A stretch of DNA of 64,000 bases from Eudromia elegans. Its lineage: Eukaryota > Chordata > Aves > Tinamiformes > Tinamidae. The translations under genes and the position numbers were made by a program. A model generated the notes under the pieces. The model did no database searches, was not told the origin of the DNA, and saw only the letters and a program-made list of their open reading frames with translations. Numbering within the stretch: position 1 is the first letter of the stretch; the number at the start of each line of letters is the position of its first letter. The DNA is taken from the NCBI GenBank assembly GCA_003342815.1, contig PTEX01000024.1:4167517-4231516 (forward strand), in the 5' to 3' direction. Positions 53,462 to 64,000 of this stretch are shown in pieces.

Positions 53462-56400
53462 CTAGCTTAATTTTCATACTAAGTATTTAACATGAGTCCA
53501 CTGTACTCAAACTGCATGCATTTCTTTGGGGAAATGAAAATAACAAGCGATGCGAAGAGCCCCAGCAGTGTTTACTTCTGGACTGCAAACTGCAGGTGGC
53601 TCCCTTGGTCTTCGGATTAATTCACAGAGCGCGTATCGTAGGTTCCTCGCCCTCCTCAGGCTCTGCTTTGCAGATGCGTAAGAACCAAACCAAGGGAAAA
53701 TCACTGCTGTGCAGGACAGAGTAACCAAGTGCTTCAGTGTCTTGCAGGAATTTCAGCGTACTAGTTTGCTTGTGTAATCAGTTTTCACATCTGTGCTTCA
53801 AGTACAGGAAATTAAGTAGGCTAGTTTGCTCTATGTAATTGGAATTTTTGTGTTTTTCAACAATAAATTCAAGTATAATAAAGAAGATGATGCAATTAGC
53901 TCTCTGGAAGAGCAACAGCAAGAGCTACTAGCTTGTCATTTCTCTTAGTTTTTCGTTATATGTCCACTCTGTAGATTTTCAAAGTTGGTGTTGCCACAAA
54001 CTTTCATTAAATAAGCCCAGATTCCTACATTTATTGCTACTTAGCACAGATAATATATTGTATCATTAATTAAAATAAGGCTAAGTCAACATAAGACTAA
54101 TTGTAGTAGACTGTGGTTTCTCTTAGGTCACTGATACTTTAAACTTAAAATAAAAGCCAAAAGTCATGTTTGAAACTTATGTTGTTTTAGAATCATTAAA
54201 ATGTTGATCCCAGTAATGGCAGAAGGTCTGTGTCAATTAAAAAAAAAAAAAAAGAAAAAATGTAAAAAGTGTGTGTGTAGCTAATAAACTTATTAATAAA
54301 CCCATTCTTTCTGTATGCATCAGGGTAGTTTGTACAGCATAATGATGCTTAATATTGTTAAATTCAAAGTATTGAGAAAGACGAATGGCATAGGTGTGAT
54401 CTTTATGTTGCAGGTTATGTTTTGCCTCGAATATTACATCTTAGCTGCAGAAGTGAACTCTTACTAGTTACACCCTTGAAATGAACTTTTTGTAGTTGCC
54501 CAGAGAAGCAAATGGTTTCCAACCTGACCTTGAGAACGGTGCCTGTAGCTGTGCTGCAGCTGGGCTATTGTTCAGCAAGGCACAGATGAGGCCTCCTAGG
54601 AATTGCTCTATGTTGGCTTCTCTGTCAGTTTTTTTCCTTTTATTTGTATGAGGGAGCCACTGCACAAAGGGTAGCGGTTCTATAGCACCTGCTTCTGTTG
54701 AAGGGAGTCAGGGGTCTTTTATTTCAAGAGCATCAGTAGCCATTTCATTCATCACGGTACAAAAGGACTAACGTGAGAGTAGCGTCCTGAAGGGGCCACA
54801 ACAAATGAAGGCTTCCAGTGAGGAGGGACTGTTTGTAAATTCTAGCCCTTCACACGTCGTTTCAGTTTGCAATTAATTAGTCTGCAGTTTTCTTTCCAAA
54901 AAAATTATATGGTCTCTTTTCTCTGGGAAAGGTAATTTGTAGTATTGAATAATATATAGATGTTATGAATAATGAATAATACATGTATATGTATTTTTGA
55001 AAACCTACATTAAGCAAAAGAGGTACACTGTTAATTGGACCCAGTGGCTCTAATACTGCTCATTTGCTACAAATTGATTGTATGCTGAATATTAAGTGCA
55101 AAACTTGAGTATAAAAACAATCTCTTACTGCATTTATTTAGGAGTACCTGACAGTTTCTTGCATTGACTATATTTAATGTTCAGTTATGTTGATAAAATG
55201 TACAGATCAGCATTATTGTAAGTATTAGTGAGAAGAGACGAAAGCTTTCTAATCATAAATGATCTTGCAGAGGCTAGTGTTTTGACTCTAAGTTTTGTGT
55301 AGTGGACTGATGTGAGGGAATGATCATGTTGTGAAAAGTCTTACTTTTTCAAAAGAGATCAAATTTATTCTTATTTTTCCTTAATTTGGAGCTGCAAAAA
55401 TTCCTCAATGGGAAGATAGTGAGTGAAGCCTATCCCAGATGAAGCCCTGAAACAGGGTTTTTTTTTCCTCTCTACTTAAAAAATACATATAATACATATA
55501 ATAACTAAAAATTTGTGAGCAGTAAAAATATCACTACTCTTAAAAATTGCTTCATAATGTTAAGCAGGTAATCAGCTAATGAACCTCTTTCTATATTTTC
55601 TTCAAAGAAGTCTGGATTTTTTTAAGTTGCTCTGCATTCTTTTTGTGCATGGCATTTGTGGGTCAATAAATGAGGGAAAATCAATACTTTTATACTACTT
55701 GATTTTGGAAGTACTAGGAACTGTTTATCAGAAAGCTTGATAGGAGTTTTAGAGTTCGGTGAACCTTCAGAAGGAGCATTTTGTGCTAAAAGTTTGGAAA
55801 ATTTTGTAGTGAAAAGTTCCACATAATGATTAAAAAAAAAATAATAAAAAAGTTGCCAAAGACCTTTCGACAATGTTACGATTAATCCCAACGTTGTCAC
55901 ATCTAACATATGAGATGTTAGGTTATAAAATTCTTGAATTAATATGTTAGAGCAGAGCTCTCTGAAATCAAAAGTGAAAATATAGAAGAGGAAAGATGGA
56001 CGAGTCCATTCTGTCTCTCAAGTAAGCTACTGAGGGAAGATGCCCAGCGGACAGGCAATATGTGTTCCTGTACATTTAATGTCGAGAGTTCCCCATTAGA
56101 ACAAGGATAATGATCCTTCATGCTCGTCATATACAGGTTACGTTCCCACTTTACAGGCAGTTAAGAAGAATGGGATTCCAGGCTACTTTTGGATAACTTT
56201 TGTTGACACACATGGAACATGTTAACTACCTGATGCATTGTTTTTCTAAGGGAAATAAAGCCTCTTGATAGCGACTTCATAAAATGCAGCAGAGGAAGAA
56301 AGGTAATTTTGCTATTCCAAAATGCCTCTTTTGGTCTCGGGAATGCGATGTTCAAATGAAGGATAGCAGATTTAATGAGTAGTTGAGGACAGAGACACAT

Positions 56401-56787
56401 GTACTAGGCACGCTGGGGAAAGAGATTGTGTACAAAGACTAATTAGCATGAAATACGAATACATTCATGAAGTAGTCTTGATATATAATGTTCTTACAGA
56501 GAATACTTTTTCCTAAGTTCAATGAAAAAGAAATTCAGAAGTTGAAGTGCAAAAAGAATCTTGTTTGTTTTTAAGAAAATCTGTATTCCTTCAATAAAAT
56601 GCATGCTGCATGAATAGGTAAGAAGATCAATCTGAAAAGATTTTTTTTCTCTACTGTCAAAACAAAAAAAATCACATCAAAGATGTTTTTCTTCAGATAT
56701 TTTCTTTTTACAACTTCTTTTTTTCTTTGTCTTTTGCAAAGGAGTTTAGGTTAGATATTAGAAAGATATCTATTTAAATTGAAGCCG

Positions 56788-56861
56788 GTTACATAGAATA
56801 TGATTAACTGTTTTTTTCTGTGTAGTTACATAGAATATGATTAAGTAGTTTTTTCTGTTAC
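56788..56861. repeat. Two-copy tandem duplication, 37-bp unit
   Basis: GTTACATAGAATATGATTAA recurs exactly 37 bp later (56788 and 56825), and each copy continues into a T-rich stretch ending TTTTTTCTGT. The near identity implies a recent local duplication. Confidence 0.8.
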
Positions 56862-59800
56862 CACAAGGCGATATTTTAAATAAGATGTGCTTTGAATATT
56901 TCCTAGACATGTGGATTATCTGTTATATATATGTACTTACATATGACTTGAATTTGTTTAAAAAAGTACATGCATACATTTGTGTTTTTATATACATGCA
57001 CCCTCATGCATGTGTACATGCACACATGCTGATAGCCGGTTGCAGATCAATCATTTGACGTTAGTTTTAGATCTGCGTTATGTAATTCTGTGCAAAGAAG
57101 TTATATCTTCTGCCTTCTTGGCTGGTATATTCTGTCAGTGTTGTATCTCTTGTGGAGCTGTGAGAACCTGAAATGTCTCCAACTAATTTTTTTTTTTTTT
57201 CCCCGAAACCTTTTTCTAGTCTGTATGGTGGCAATATAATTCTCGAACACTATTACAGACTAATTTCCTAAAATTAAGAAGCAGAGGAATAAGAAATTTA
57301 TGGCATTCCAAAGCAAAAACACTATGTTAAACTAATGGACTTTTATCAATCAAATGAAACTAAAAGATTTATATTTTAAACTATAGGTTACTTAGAACTC
57401 CTTAGGTGGTTTTCGATTTCACTTTTTCTTTTTTTTGTTCTTGGGTTTAAGATAAGATTACTGAATTATTTTAGTTAACTTCTGCTTATGGTGGTAAAAT
57501 AAAGGTAAAAAGACAGATTACATGAGTTAAATTTGGACTCTGGATTCTGTATGTGTATATATTTGAAATGTGCTCAGATAAATGTGAAACCTGTCCATAC
57601 TGGTAAACGTGGAAAAACTGGTAGGTGTCCATAAAACTAATACTGTCATGTAAAAATATATAACTTCATTCAGAAGTTAAGGTCTGGATCTGAGGACCAT
57701 CGAAACATCCTGTTCTGCCAGATTTATTGAACAGCTTTATAAAACAGTATGTGCCAGTTAATTGCCAATCATATTATTAATAGTGATAATTGCATCCACT
57801 TCTCAGGTCTAGTAAGGTAATTCTAGACTTTAATTTAGTCTGAGAATAGAATTCTTTTTGTGTAAAATGAGGCCAAATTTAACAAGTACTAAATCAACAG
57901 AAAGGAGCACTATTTCACCGTCTAGGTCAAAACACTGACATGTACCAGGATCCTCTTAAAAGCTGCACTCCTATCTTGGACTCGATACAAATTGAGGATT
58001 CTGGGGTTTTAATTAAGATATTGAAGTGAAACATTTTGGTTTTTGTAGGTTTTGTTTCTAACTTAGAGAGATATGTAAAAAAGGGGTACAGATGCCCAAA
58101 ATGTGCATTTATGGATATGTTTATTAATTATGTAGCTTAAAAAAATTAAGCCAGGGATTTCATGTCAAATGATAGTGGGATGGGGGGCGGGCAAGGAATA
58201 TACTAAACACTTTAACCCCTTCCATTAAAAGCAGTGCCTGCTTGACTTGATGGTGGAAAGGGATTATCCTTTTTGCTTCATTATTTTTAGAATTCCGTTA
58301 GAAAATGTGGTTCATGTAAGTGCTTTTGTCTGGGAAGATGTGTCTTTTCCAGGCCTAATCAAGAGGTACAATACTTTAAAAGGTTTTTGCATAATAGACT
58401 TATGCTAATAAAGGAAAACTAGTTTAGGATGATGTTGGTAAAATACGGCTGTTCTTTTTCAGCATTTGATTTTACTTGCAATTTTTTGGTCTAAGTCTTG
58501 GTCCTTTTCTTTTACTTTTGGAAGTTGCACAGATAACAGATGCAGCAGATTATAGGAAATAGTGGTAGCAATTTTACCTGGCAGCTTGTTGATGGCAATA
58601 GCCAAATCTCTTAGGAAAAAAACATAGCTAAGACAGCTGTCTAAATTAGGGATTTTATCATGTTAACATTTATTTCCATAGGCAGAAGTCTTCTCTGACC
58701 TGCATAAAATCAGTGGATTTTTTTCATACTTTAAACATGCATTGGTTAAACTTTTTAATCACTAATATATGAACCATGTAGACATCTAATATCTTGATAT
58801 CCAGCAAAAAATTGTAAGGAAAAGTAGTGCTTTGTAGTCTAAGCCACCCACCAGATTCCTGTGAAGTGTCACGGATCCGGAGTGAGAGAGAGAGTAGAAG
58901 TGACAGTGGAAGAAATGGGGCAGACTGTCTTGGGATTTGATGGAGGGAAGGTGAGAGACAAGTGATGACTTGGCTAAGCAGTTCATAAAATCCATCAAAA
59001 TTAATGTCAGTCTTATTACTCTTTGGCAGGGTAAATAGAAGGGGGCAAATGCATTATTTTATTTCAAAAACTTAAAAGTCTAAACATTTATTTCGCTTTG
59101 AGTTGTGGCTAAAAATTAGAAACCACTAGTACAGATGGGTGTTAACTAACTATAATTCAATTGTACAACTTAACTGTGCAAATTCCTAATACAGTTTCCA
59201 AAATGAATGTTGTACTAGTTTTAACTATTTTATGGTAGTATTATTAGAGGAAGAGGCATTTGACTTAATTTACTCGACAGAAGTGATAGTCAAATATAGT
59301 AGCAGTCAATGGTGTTATAAAAACAAATAATAAGGTTCTCATTCCCATGCTATTTTTGCCACAACTCATTTGTAGAACTCCGTTGTGACTTTTCTCCTTC
59401 TATGGAACAGAATCTGTGGGGTTGATGTCACTTCCTTATGCTTGATTACATTAATTAGGCATAAAACATACAAGATTGCGAGAGATGCACCCTGTTCTTT
59501 TCCCTTGCCAGGCTTTTATTTCTAATCTTTAGATCTCAGAGTAAGATCCACTTTCATATCAATTGCTCATTTTCTCTGCAATGAAACTTTATTATTTTTA
59601 TTTATCTATTTAAAATCCTATTAGACAGTTAGCTGTTGTGATTGCAGAAAGGACAGAGTGACAGCAGGAGCACTTAATTAATTTTACTTCAGGAATTGAT
59701 AAGTGAGTAATGTGGATGAGCTGAGAAATGCCAGGTGGCACTGGGAATAAGCAGGAGCTCCCACAGCTGCCAAGTGCGCTGACACGAGGCTGTGCTTGCA

Positions 59801-60438
59801 CCAGCTCTGCATTTATCTCTGGGTATTTGGGGAGACAGTTTGCAATTTGTCAGAGGTTAAGACCGAATGACAGGCTGGTGACTAAATAGATTTGGATGTG
59901 AGAACATTTTAGTCACAGATCTATGTAACTTCTGAGTTATAGGACAAAGATGGTACTGGTCAGGAAGGGATTGGATGGGGCTGGTATGGTGGTGGTAGCT
60001 GAACTATAGGTATAGGCTGGATATGGGGCTATAGGGTGATCTGGTGTGTCTCCTTTCCTTGAACACAGCAGCTGCTCAGAGTTAATTTAGTTGCTCGGAA
60101 CAAAGAGATGGGTCGTTTTTGATCTGCTTTGCTAAGATGACACGTTGGTGAATGGTCACAGGCTCGCGCTACCAGCTGGGCTGCCCAGGCAAAACGCATG
60201 TTGTCTTCGGCGCTCTTCCGTGCTAAAGTGCAGATTACATCAGGAATGGGTCGGGCAAACGGCAGGACTTGGCGTTGCTGAGTCAATGGGGAAGGACTCT
60301 TAAGTGCATGTTTGAAGCTAGGTTGTATTTGACTTCCCCATCATCCCCCCCTTTTTTAACTAAGGTTCCCGTAAAAATAGCACATTATGGCTAATGCCTT
60401 TGGAAATAAAAAACTATGAGTATTTTGAGTATTCTCAA

Positions 60439-60762
60439 GACAGGGAGTGAGGAGGAGGGGGCTGGCCTCTTCTCAGTGGTGGCCAGTGATAGAACTAGGG
60501 GAAATGGCCAAAAATTGAGGCACCAAAAGTTCCACAGGAACTTGAGGAAGAATTTCTTAACGGTGAGGGTGACAGAGCCCTGGAACAGGCTGCCCAGAGA
60601 GGTGGTGGAGTCTCCTTCTCTGGAGATCTTCAAAACCCGCCTGGACTTCACCCTGTGCCACATGCTCTAGGGGACCCTGCGTGTGCAGGGGGGTTGGACT
60701 AGATGACCTCTACAGGTCCCTTCCAACCCTAGCCATTCTATGATTCTATGATTCTATGATTT
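60439..60762 (+). mobile_element. CR1 LINE, 5'-truncated 3' fragment, plus strand
   Basis: Plus-strand frame carries the last part of the CR1 reverse transcriptase ORF ([20 protein letters not shown], later [20 protein letters not shown], stop at 60668-60670), then the 3' UTR GGACTAGATGACCTCTACAG and a terminal run of ATTCTATG units, the CR1 3' signature. TTCTCAA occurs at both edges (60432-60438 and 60762-60768), a possible 7-bp target-site duplication. It is shorter than the copy at 51 kb, lies in the opposite orientation, and shares its ORF end and 3' UTR almost exactly, so both belong to one subfamily. Confidence 0.93.
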
Positions 60763-61311
60763 TCTCAATATAATCAATTAAACTCCTCTTTAAGGGCTTT
60801 GACTATGCTGCAGTATCCCTGAATTTTTAAGCTACACAATATCTCATCTTTTAATCTCTTTATGAAGATGTTAGCTTCCCATCTACTTGGCATTCATAAT
60901 TCAATATTTATTGCTTCTTATTTTCCACTGTTTCATATATGCTTATCTTTCTTTCTTCCTTGTTTTACTTTTCTTTCTTTTTCTTTTCCCTGAAGGAGTG
61001 ATCATCTCTGTTTAATAGTTTCAATTGCTCAGGAATACTCCTGTATGTATATTTTTACGTTTTCTAAAACTGATCTACCTGTAAAAATAGTTTCCCTTAG
61101 ATTTGCAGCTGTTTATCTACAGATCTTCTTTCAAGGCCAAGTTGGGAAATAACAATTCAATCTTTTTCCTATAATGATTTTTGCCAAAAAACACCAGTGG
61201 ATACAATTGTTAAGCCACTTGCCAGATGGAAATCAGCTGAAATTACTCGTTCATTTCTTAGGACAGTACAAGGGCTTTGGTTCACTGTGGGTGCAGACTT
61301 GCTGTAAATTG

Positions 61312-61357
61312 GAGATTAAGGCTCAGGTTCAGACAGACTAAAGCTCACCTTAATCTC
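61312..61357. repeat. Inverted repeat, 10-bp perfect arms
   Basis: GAGATTAAGG (61312-61321) and CCTTAATCTC (61348-61357) are exact reverse complements around a 26-nt loop. Confidence 0.7.
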
Positions 61358-64000
61358 TGCTTTGTCCAGCTCTAGCAAATAATGTACCAGTAGCTTGTTT
61401 TTAGCAAAATATGATCACCGGTTTTCTGCAAAACAACAAGACATATTTCTATAACAAAAAGACAAAATTAATTGAAAAAGCAATGAGAAGATACTACATA
61501 GCAAGGAAAGGATAAATGATATGGCATCTGTGTTTTACTCATTTTTTTTATCTCCCTTCCTTCTCAGTACTTATCATATTCATAACTCAGAGTTGTTAGC
61601 ATTTGTACTTTATTAAAATTACTCGGCAATAAAACTGCCTAGGTTTAAAAAGAAGGAAGGGAGGCTGTTAATATGAGCTAAGTGTTTTGGCTCAGAGTTA
61701 AATGCTTTAACAGCTCCAATAATATTAAATAAAATTTTATGTACTTCTAAAAATCTTATTGTGCTAATTTTAATGTCACTTAGTAACTGAACTAATGAAC
61801 AGGTATATAATTTTATTCGTTACGTTGCAGCTGTTAATTTTCAGAAGCCGTGTGTGCTAACAGTTTTTGTGTTGTTTTCGATGAGAAGGTGCTGAGGTAG
61901 CCCCTGTGAAGGTGCTGGTGGTAGACTTGGAAATCTTTCAACTTGTTTGTGTATTTTCTTTACCATCATGATCATTAGTCTAGTTCATTATATTGTAAAC
62001 TTATGTAAGTCTAGAAGTTATGTCATAGTTATTTTTTTTAGATCCTAAATGTGTTGCAGGCAGTGACCTTTCTGTGAGATATATTAATTCACAGGTGATG
62101 GTGTCAATGAGGATACAAACTTAAGCTGCACATCCCTTGTATAACATAGGACCAGAGTAGAAAACAATCCCTTGCATCATGTTGCATCACCTTTTTTCCT
62201 TCAGCTTTGATAAACAAGTATGTTGTTGCTAACAAAACATCATTCAATTCTAAATAAAACAAAATGTTTGTTACTTAACATGCAATTTAGATCCATCTTT
62301 TGTTGCCTTTAAAGAGGCTTCTCTGTATTTGCAATCTGCAAATAGTTGAGGGGCAGTAATGAAAAACCTGGTTGCACTATAGTTGAGTAACTCAATACCT
62401 GTTTTGACTTGTGCTCATGCAGCGCCTTTGCCATTGAACTCTTGCTCACGAGGCTGTTTCACGTGCTTGCTATGGCTAGTTGAATGTGCAAATTACTACT
62501 ACAAATAAATTTACCCCTGTGTGGGTAATTGGGTACAACTAGTCCTTAAGTCAGTGTCTGTAGGTTTCTTTGTGTGTATCCTGTTACTGAGAACTCCTTC
62601 ATTTATTATGCTGAGGAACCTTGGGAGTTGTCAGTCAGTGTGCACTGTTCTCGAAAGCCTGATCTCTGTATCTGCTTGTCATTTAGAGGTCATAGTTATT
62701 AATAAAAAAGTTTTGAGAGGGTGAAAAAGTTTCAATTAATCCTACCTAGCATTCTTGTCCATCAAAATGTGCCTTAAAATATTTAGATATATAAAATATT
62801 TATCAAGGGCTCGTATGCTTATCAGTAATTTACTTGCTCATTTACTCAACAGTATCTCCCCTTAAAAAGAGGAGTTTTCTGGTAATCAGTCTCCTGTGAG
62901 AGGCTTGTCTTTTTTGGCTATTGCTACAGCTTTAGTTCAGTTTGTGAGTTAGTAAATTAGTTTTTTACCTCAGATCTAGGTTTATTCTAGAAACTTCTGG
63001 GAACATGTTTTTATGTGGAGTTGGTTTTCACGTGATGTTGGAGACTGTCTTGGGACTAGACTCCTCGCTTGTAGATGAAGCTGTAATGAATTGCATTCTA
63101 CCATTGAGCTCCAAGGTACTACTTGGAAATGCTGAGAACTATAAAATTTCTCAATCTTCTGCTAAGCTATTTATGTTTCCATCAGATTTTTGCTATATAT
63201 TGCTTAATAAATTTTTATTAACCCTGTTGACATTTTGCAAGCCAGAAGACTAAAGAGAATAACACTGATTTTGTGTTCTCGGCTAAGCTGACTGTGGCCC
63301 AGGCCTTTCTTCAATATTTGTGAAAAGAACTTGTTGATGTTTTTTATATAATTTATAAATGTATAACTTGATATATTTTATATAGTTTATATAATTTAGA
63401 CTTTTTATATAATTTTAATCCTTAAATAGTGTTACATGTTGTTTGAATTATCAATTTAAATATATAGGGTTTTTGTTTGATTGTTTTTTACTAGCATCAG
63501 CATAAACTATTGCTGTAAGAACATTGTCATCTTTTTAAGAATCCTACCTTTGTTGTATAATAAACTCTCAGATGATTTATTGGTTTTGGATCAAAACTTT
63601 AAAATTTTAAACTTTAATATGAATATTTCAAGAGAAGGCACTCATGCTTTGAGCTAGCACTAAATCATTGTGGACTGCATTTTTAGAGGTGCTTGGAATA
63701 AAATAGAGTTTAAGAAAAAATAGCTTGTGGGTTAAAAATACATAAACATATTTGGTGCTTGGCAAAATTGTCATTTTTTTATGACAGTTTTCATTTCCTC
63801 TTTCTTCTAATATTATTAAGTTGCTTTATTTATTTCTTTGAATATTTCAGGGTACTTTGAGGAGATGGAGTTGTCTTGCCTCAGATTCATTCTTTTAAAT
63901 GCATTATTATGGTTTCCTGGCTAAGTTGCTATTGTGTTTAAATCTTGCAGTTGTTATAATGACTCAGAATTTAATAAATGCATGCTTTACAGCTAAAAGG

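Larger units (their letters stand above)
45010..64000 (+). other. DIAPH2: DIAPH2 intron 18 (5' part, runs off the window)
   Basis: At least 19 kb with no recognisable FH2 exon on either strand; I looked for the expected KKKVKELRILD and TAQNLSIFLGSYRMPYE coding. It holds two CR1 fragments in opposite orientation (about 50815-51378 and 60439-60762), a GA microsatellite, a 37-bp tandem duplication and hairpin-forming stretches. Two stretches (about 46930-47160 and 48420-48660) look less random than their surroundings. Large introns are a known feature of DIAPH2. Confidence 0.8.

Noticed and set aside
60416..60670. 84-codon plus-strand frame as a host gene
   Set aside because: It is the end of the CR1 reverse transcriptase ORF, with the CR1 3' UTR following directly.
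45010..64000. Further FH2 exons of DIAPH2
   Set aside because: No stretch encoding the expected downstream FH2 motifs was found on reading through. A very short exon could have been missed.

Overview
This is vertebrate nuclear DNA, almost certainly from a bird and plausibly a galliform. It is AT-rich, has long introns and few interspersed repeats, and its only recognisable transposable elements are two 5'-truncated CR1 LINE fragments. Coding sequence sits in short exons bounded by splice signals. There are no operons and no prokaryotic or viral genes.

The window holds one protein-coding gene that I can support: the 5' two thirds of DIAPH2 (diaphanous-related formin 2), on the plus strand. 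A GC/CpG-rich promoter and first exon lie at about 2830-3560, with the start codon at 3186. Eighteen coding exons, one of them an optional 21-nt microexon, run from 3186 to 45009. They join in frame into about 690 residues: the N-terminal tail, the Rho-GTPase-binding region, the armadillo-repeat autoinhibitory domain (DID), the dimerisation segment, a coiled coil, the proline-rich FH1 and the first part of FH2. The rest of FH2, the DAD and the stop codon lie beyond position 64000.

Layout: 1-2830 is upstream sequence with no gene I can recognise. 2830-3560 is the CpG island and exon 1. Intron 1 (11 kb) follows, then N-terminal exons 2-6 spread over 14.3-26.2 kb. A denser block of DID, dimerisation and coiled-coil exons 7-16 occupies 29.0-39.2 kb. 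The FH1 exon is at 41.1-41.4 kb and the first FH2-side exon ends at 45009. From 45010 to the end is at least 19 kb of a single intron, with two CR1 fragments in opposite orientation and some candidate non-coding elements.

The most notable points are an AT-AC (U12-type) intron between exons 12 and 13 with near-ideal minor-spliceosome signals, a 21-nt in-frame microexon whose acceptor overlaps a UGCAUG motif, an in-frame alternative acceptor at the FH1 exon, a compact FH1 with a 16-proline run, a degenerate TGACAT/ATGTCA-rich block of about 500 bp in intron 10, and several perfect inverted repeats. I found no evidence of a wholly new multi-gene system. All family assignments rest on remembered homologue sequences, not on a database search.
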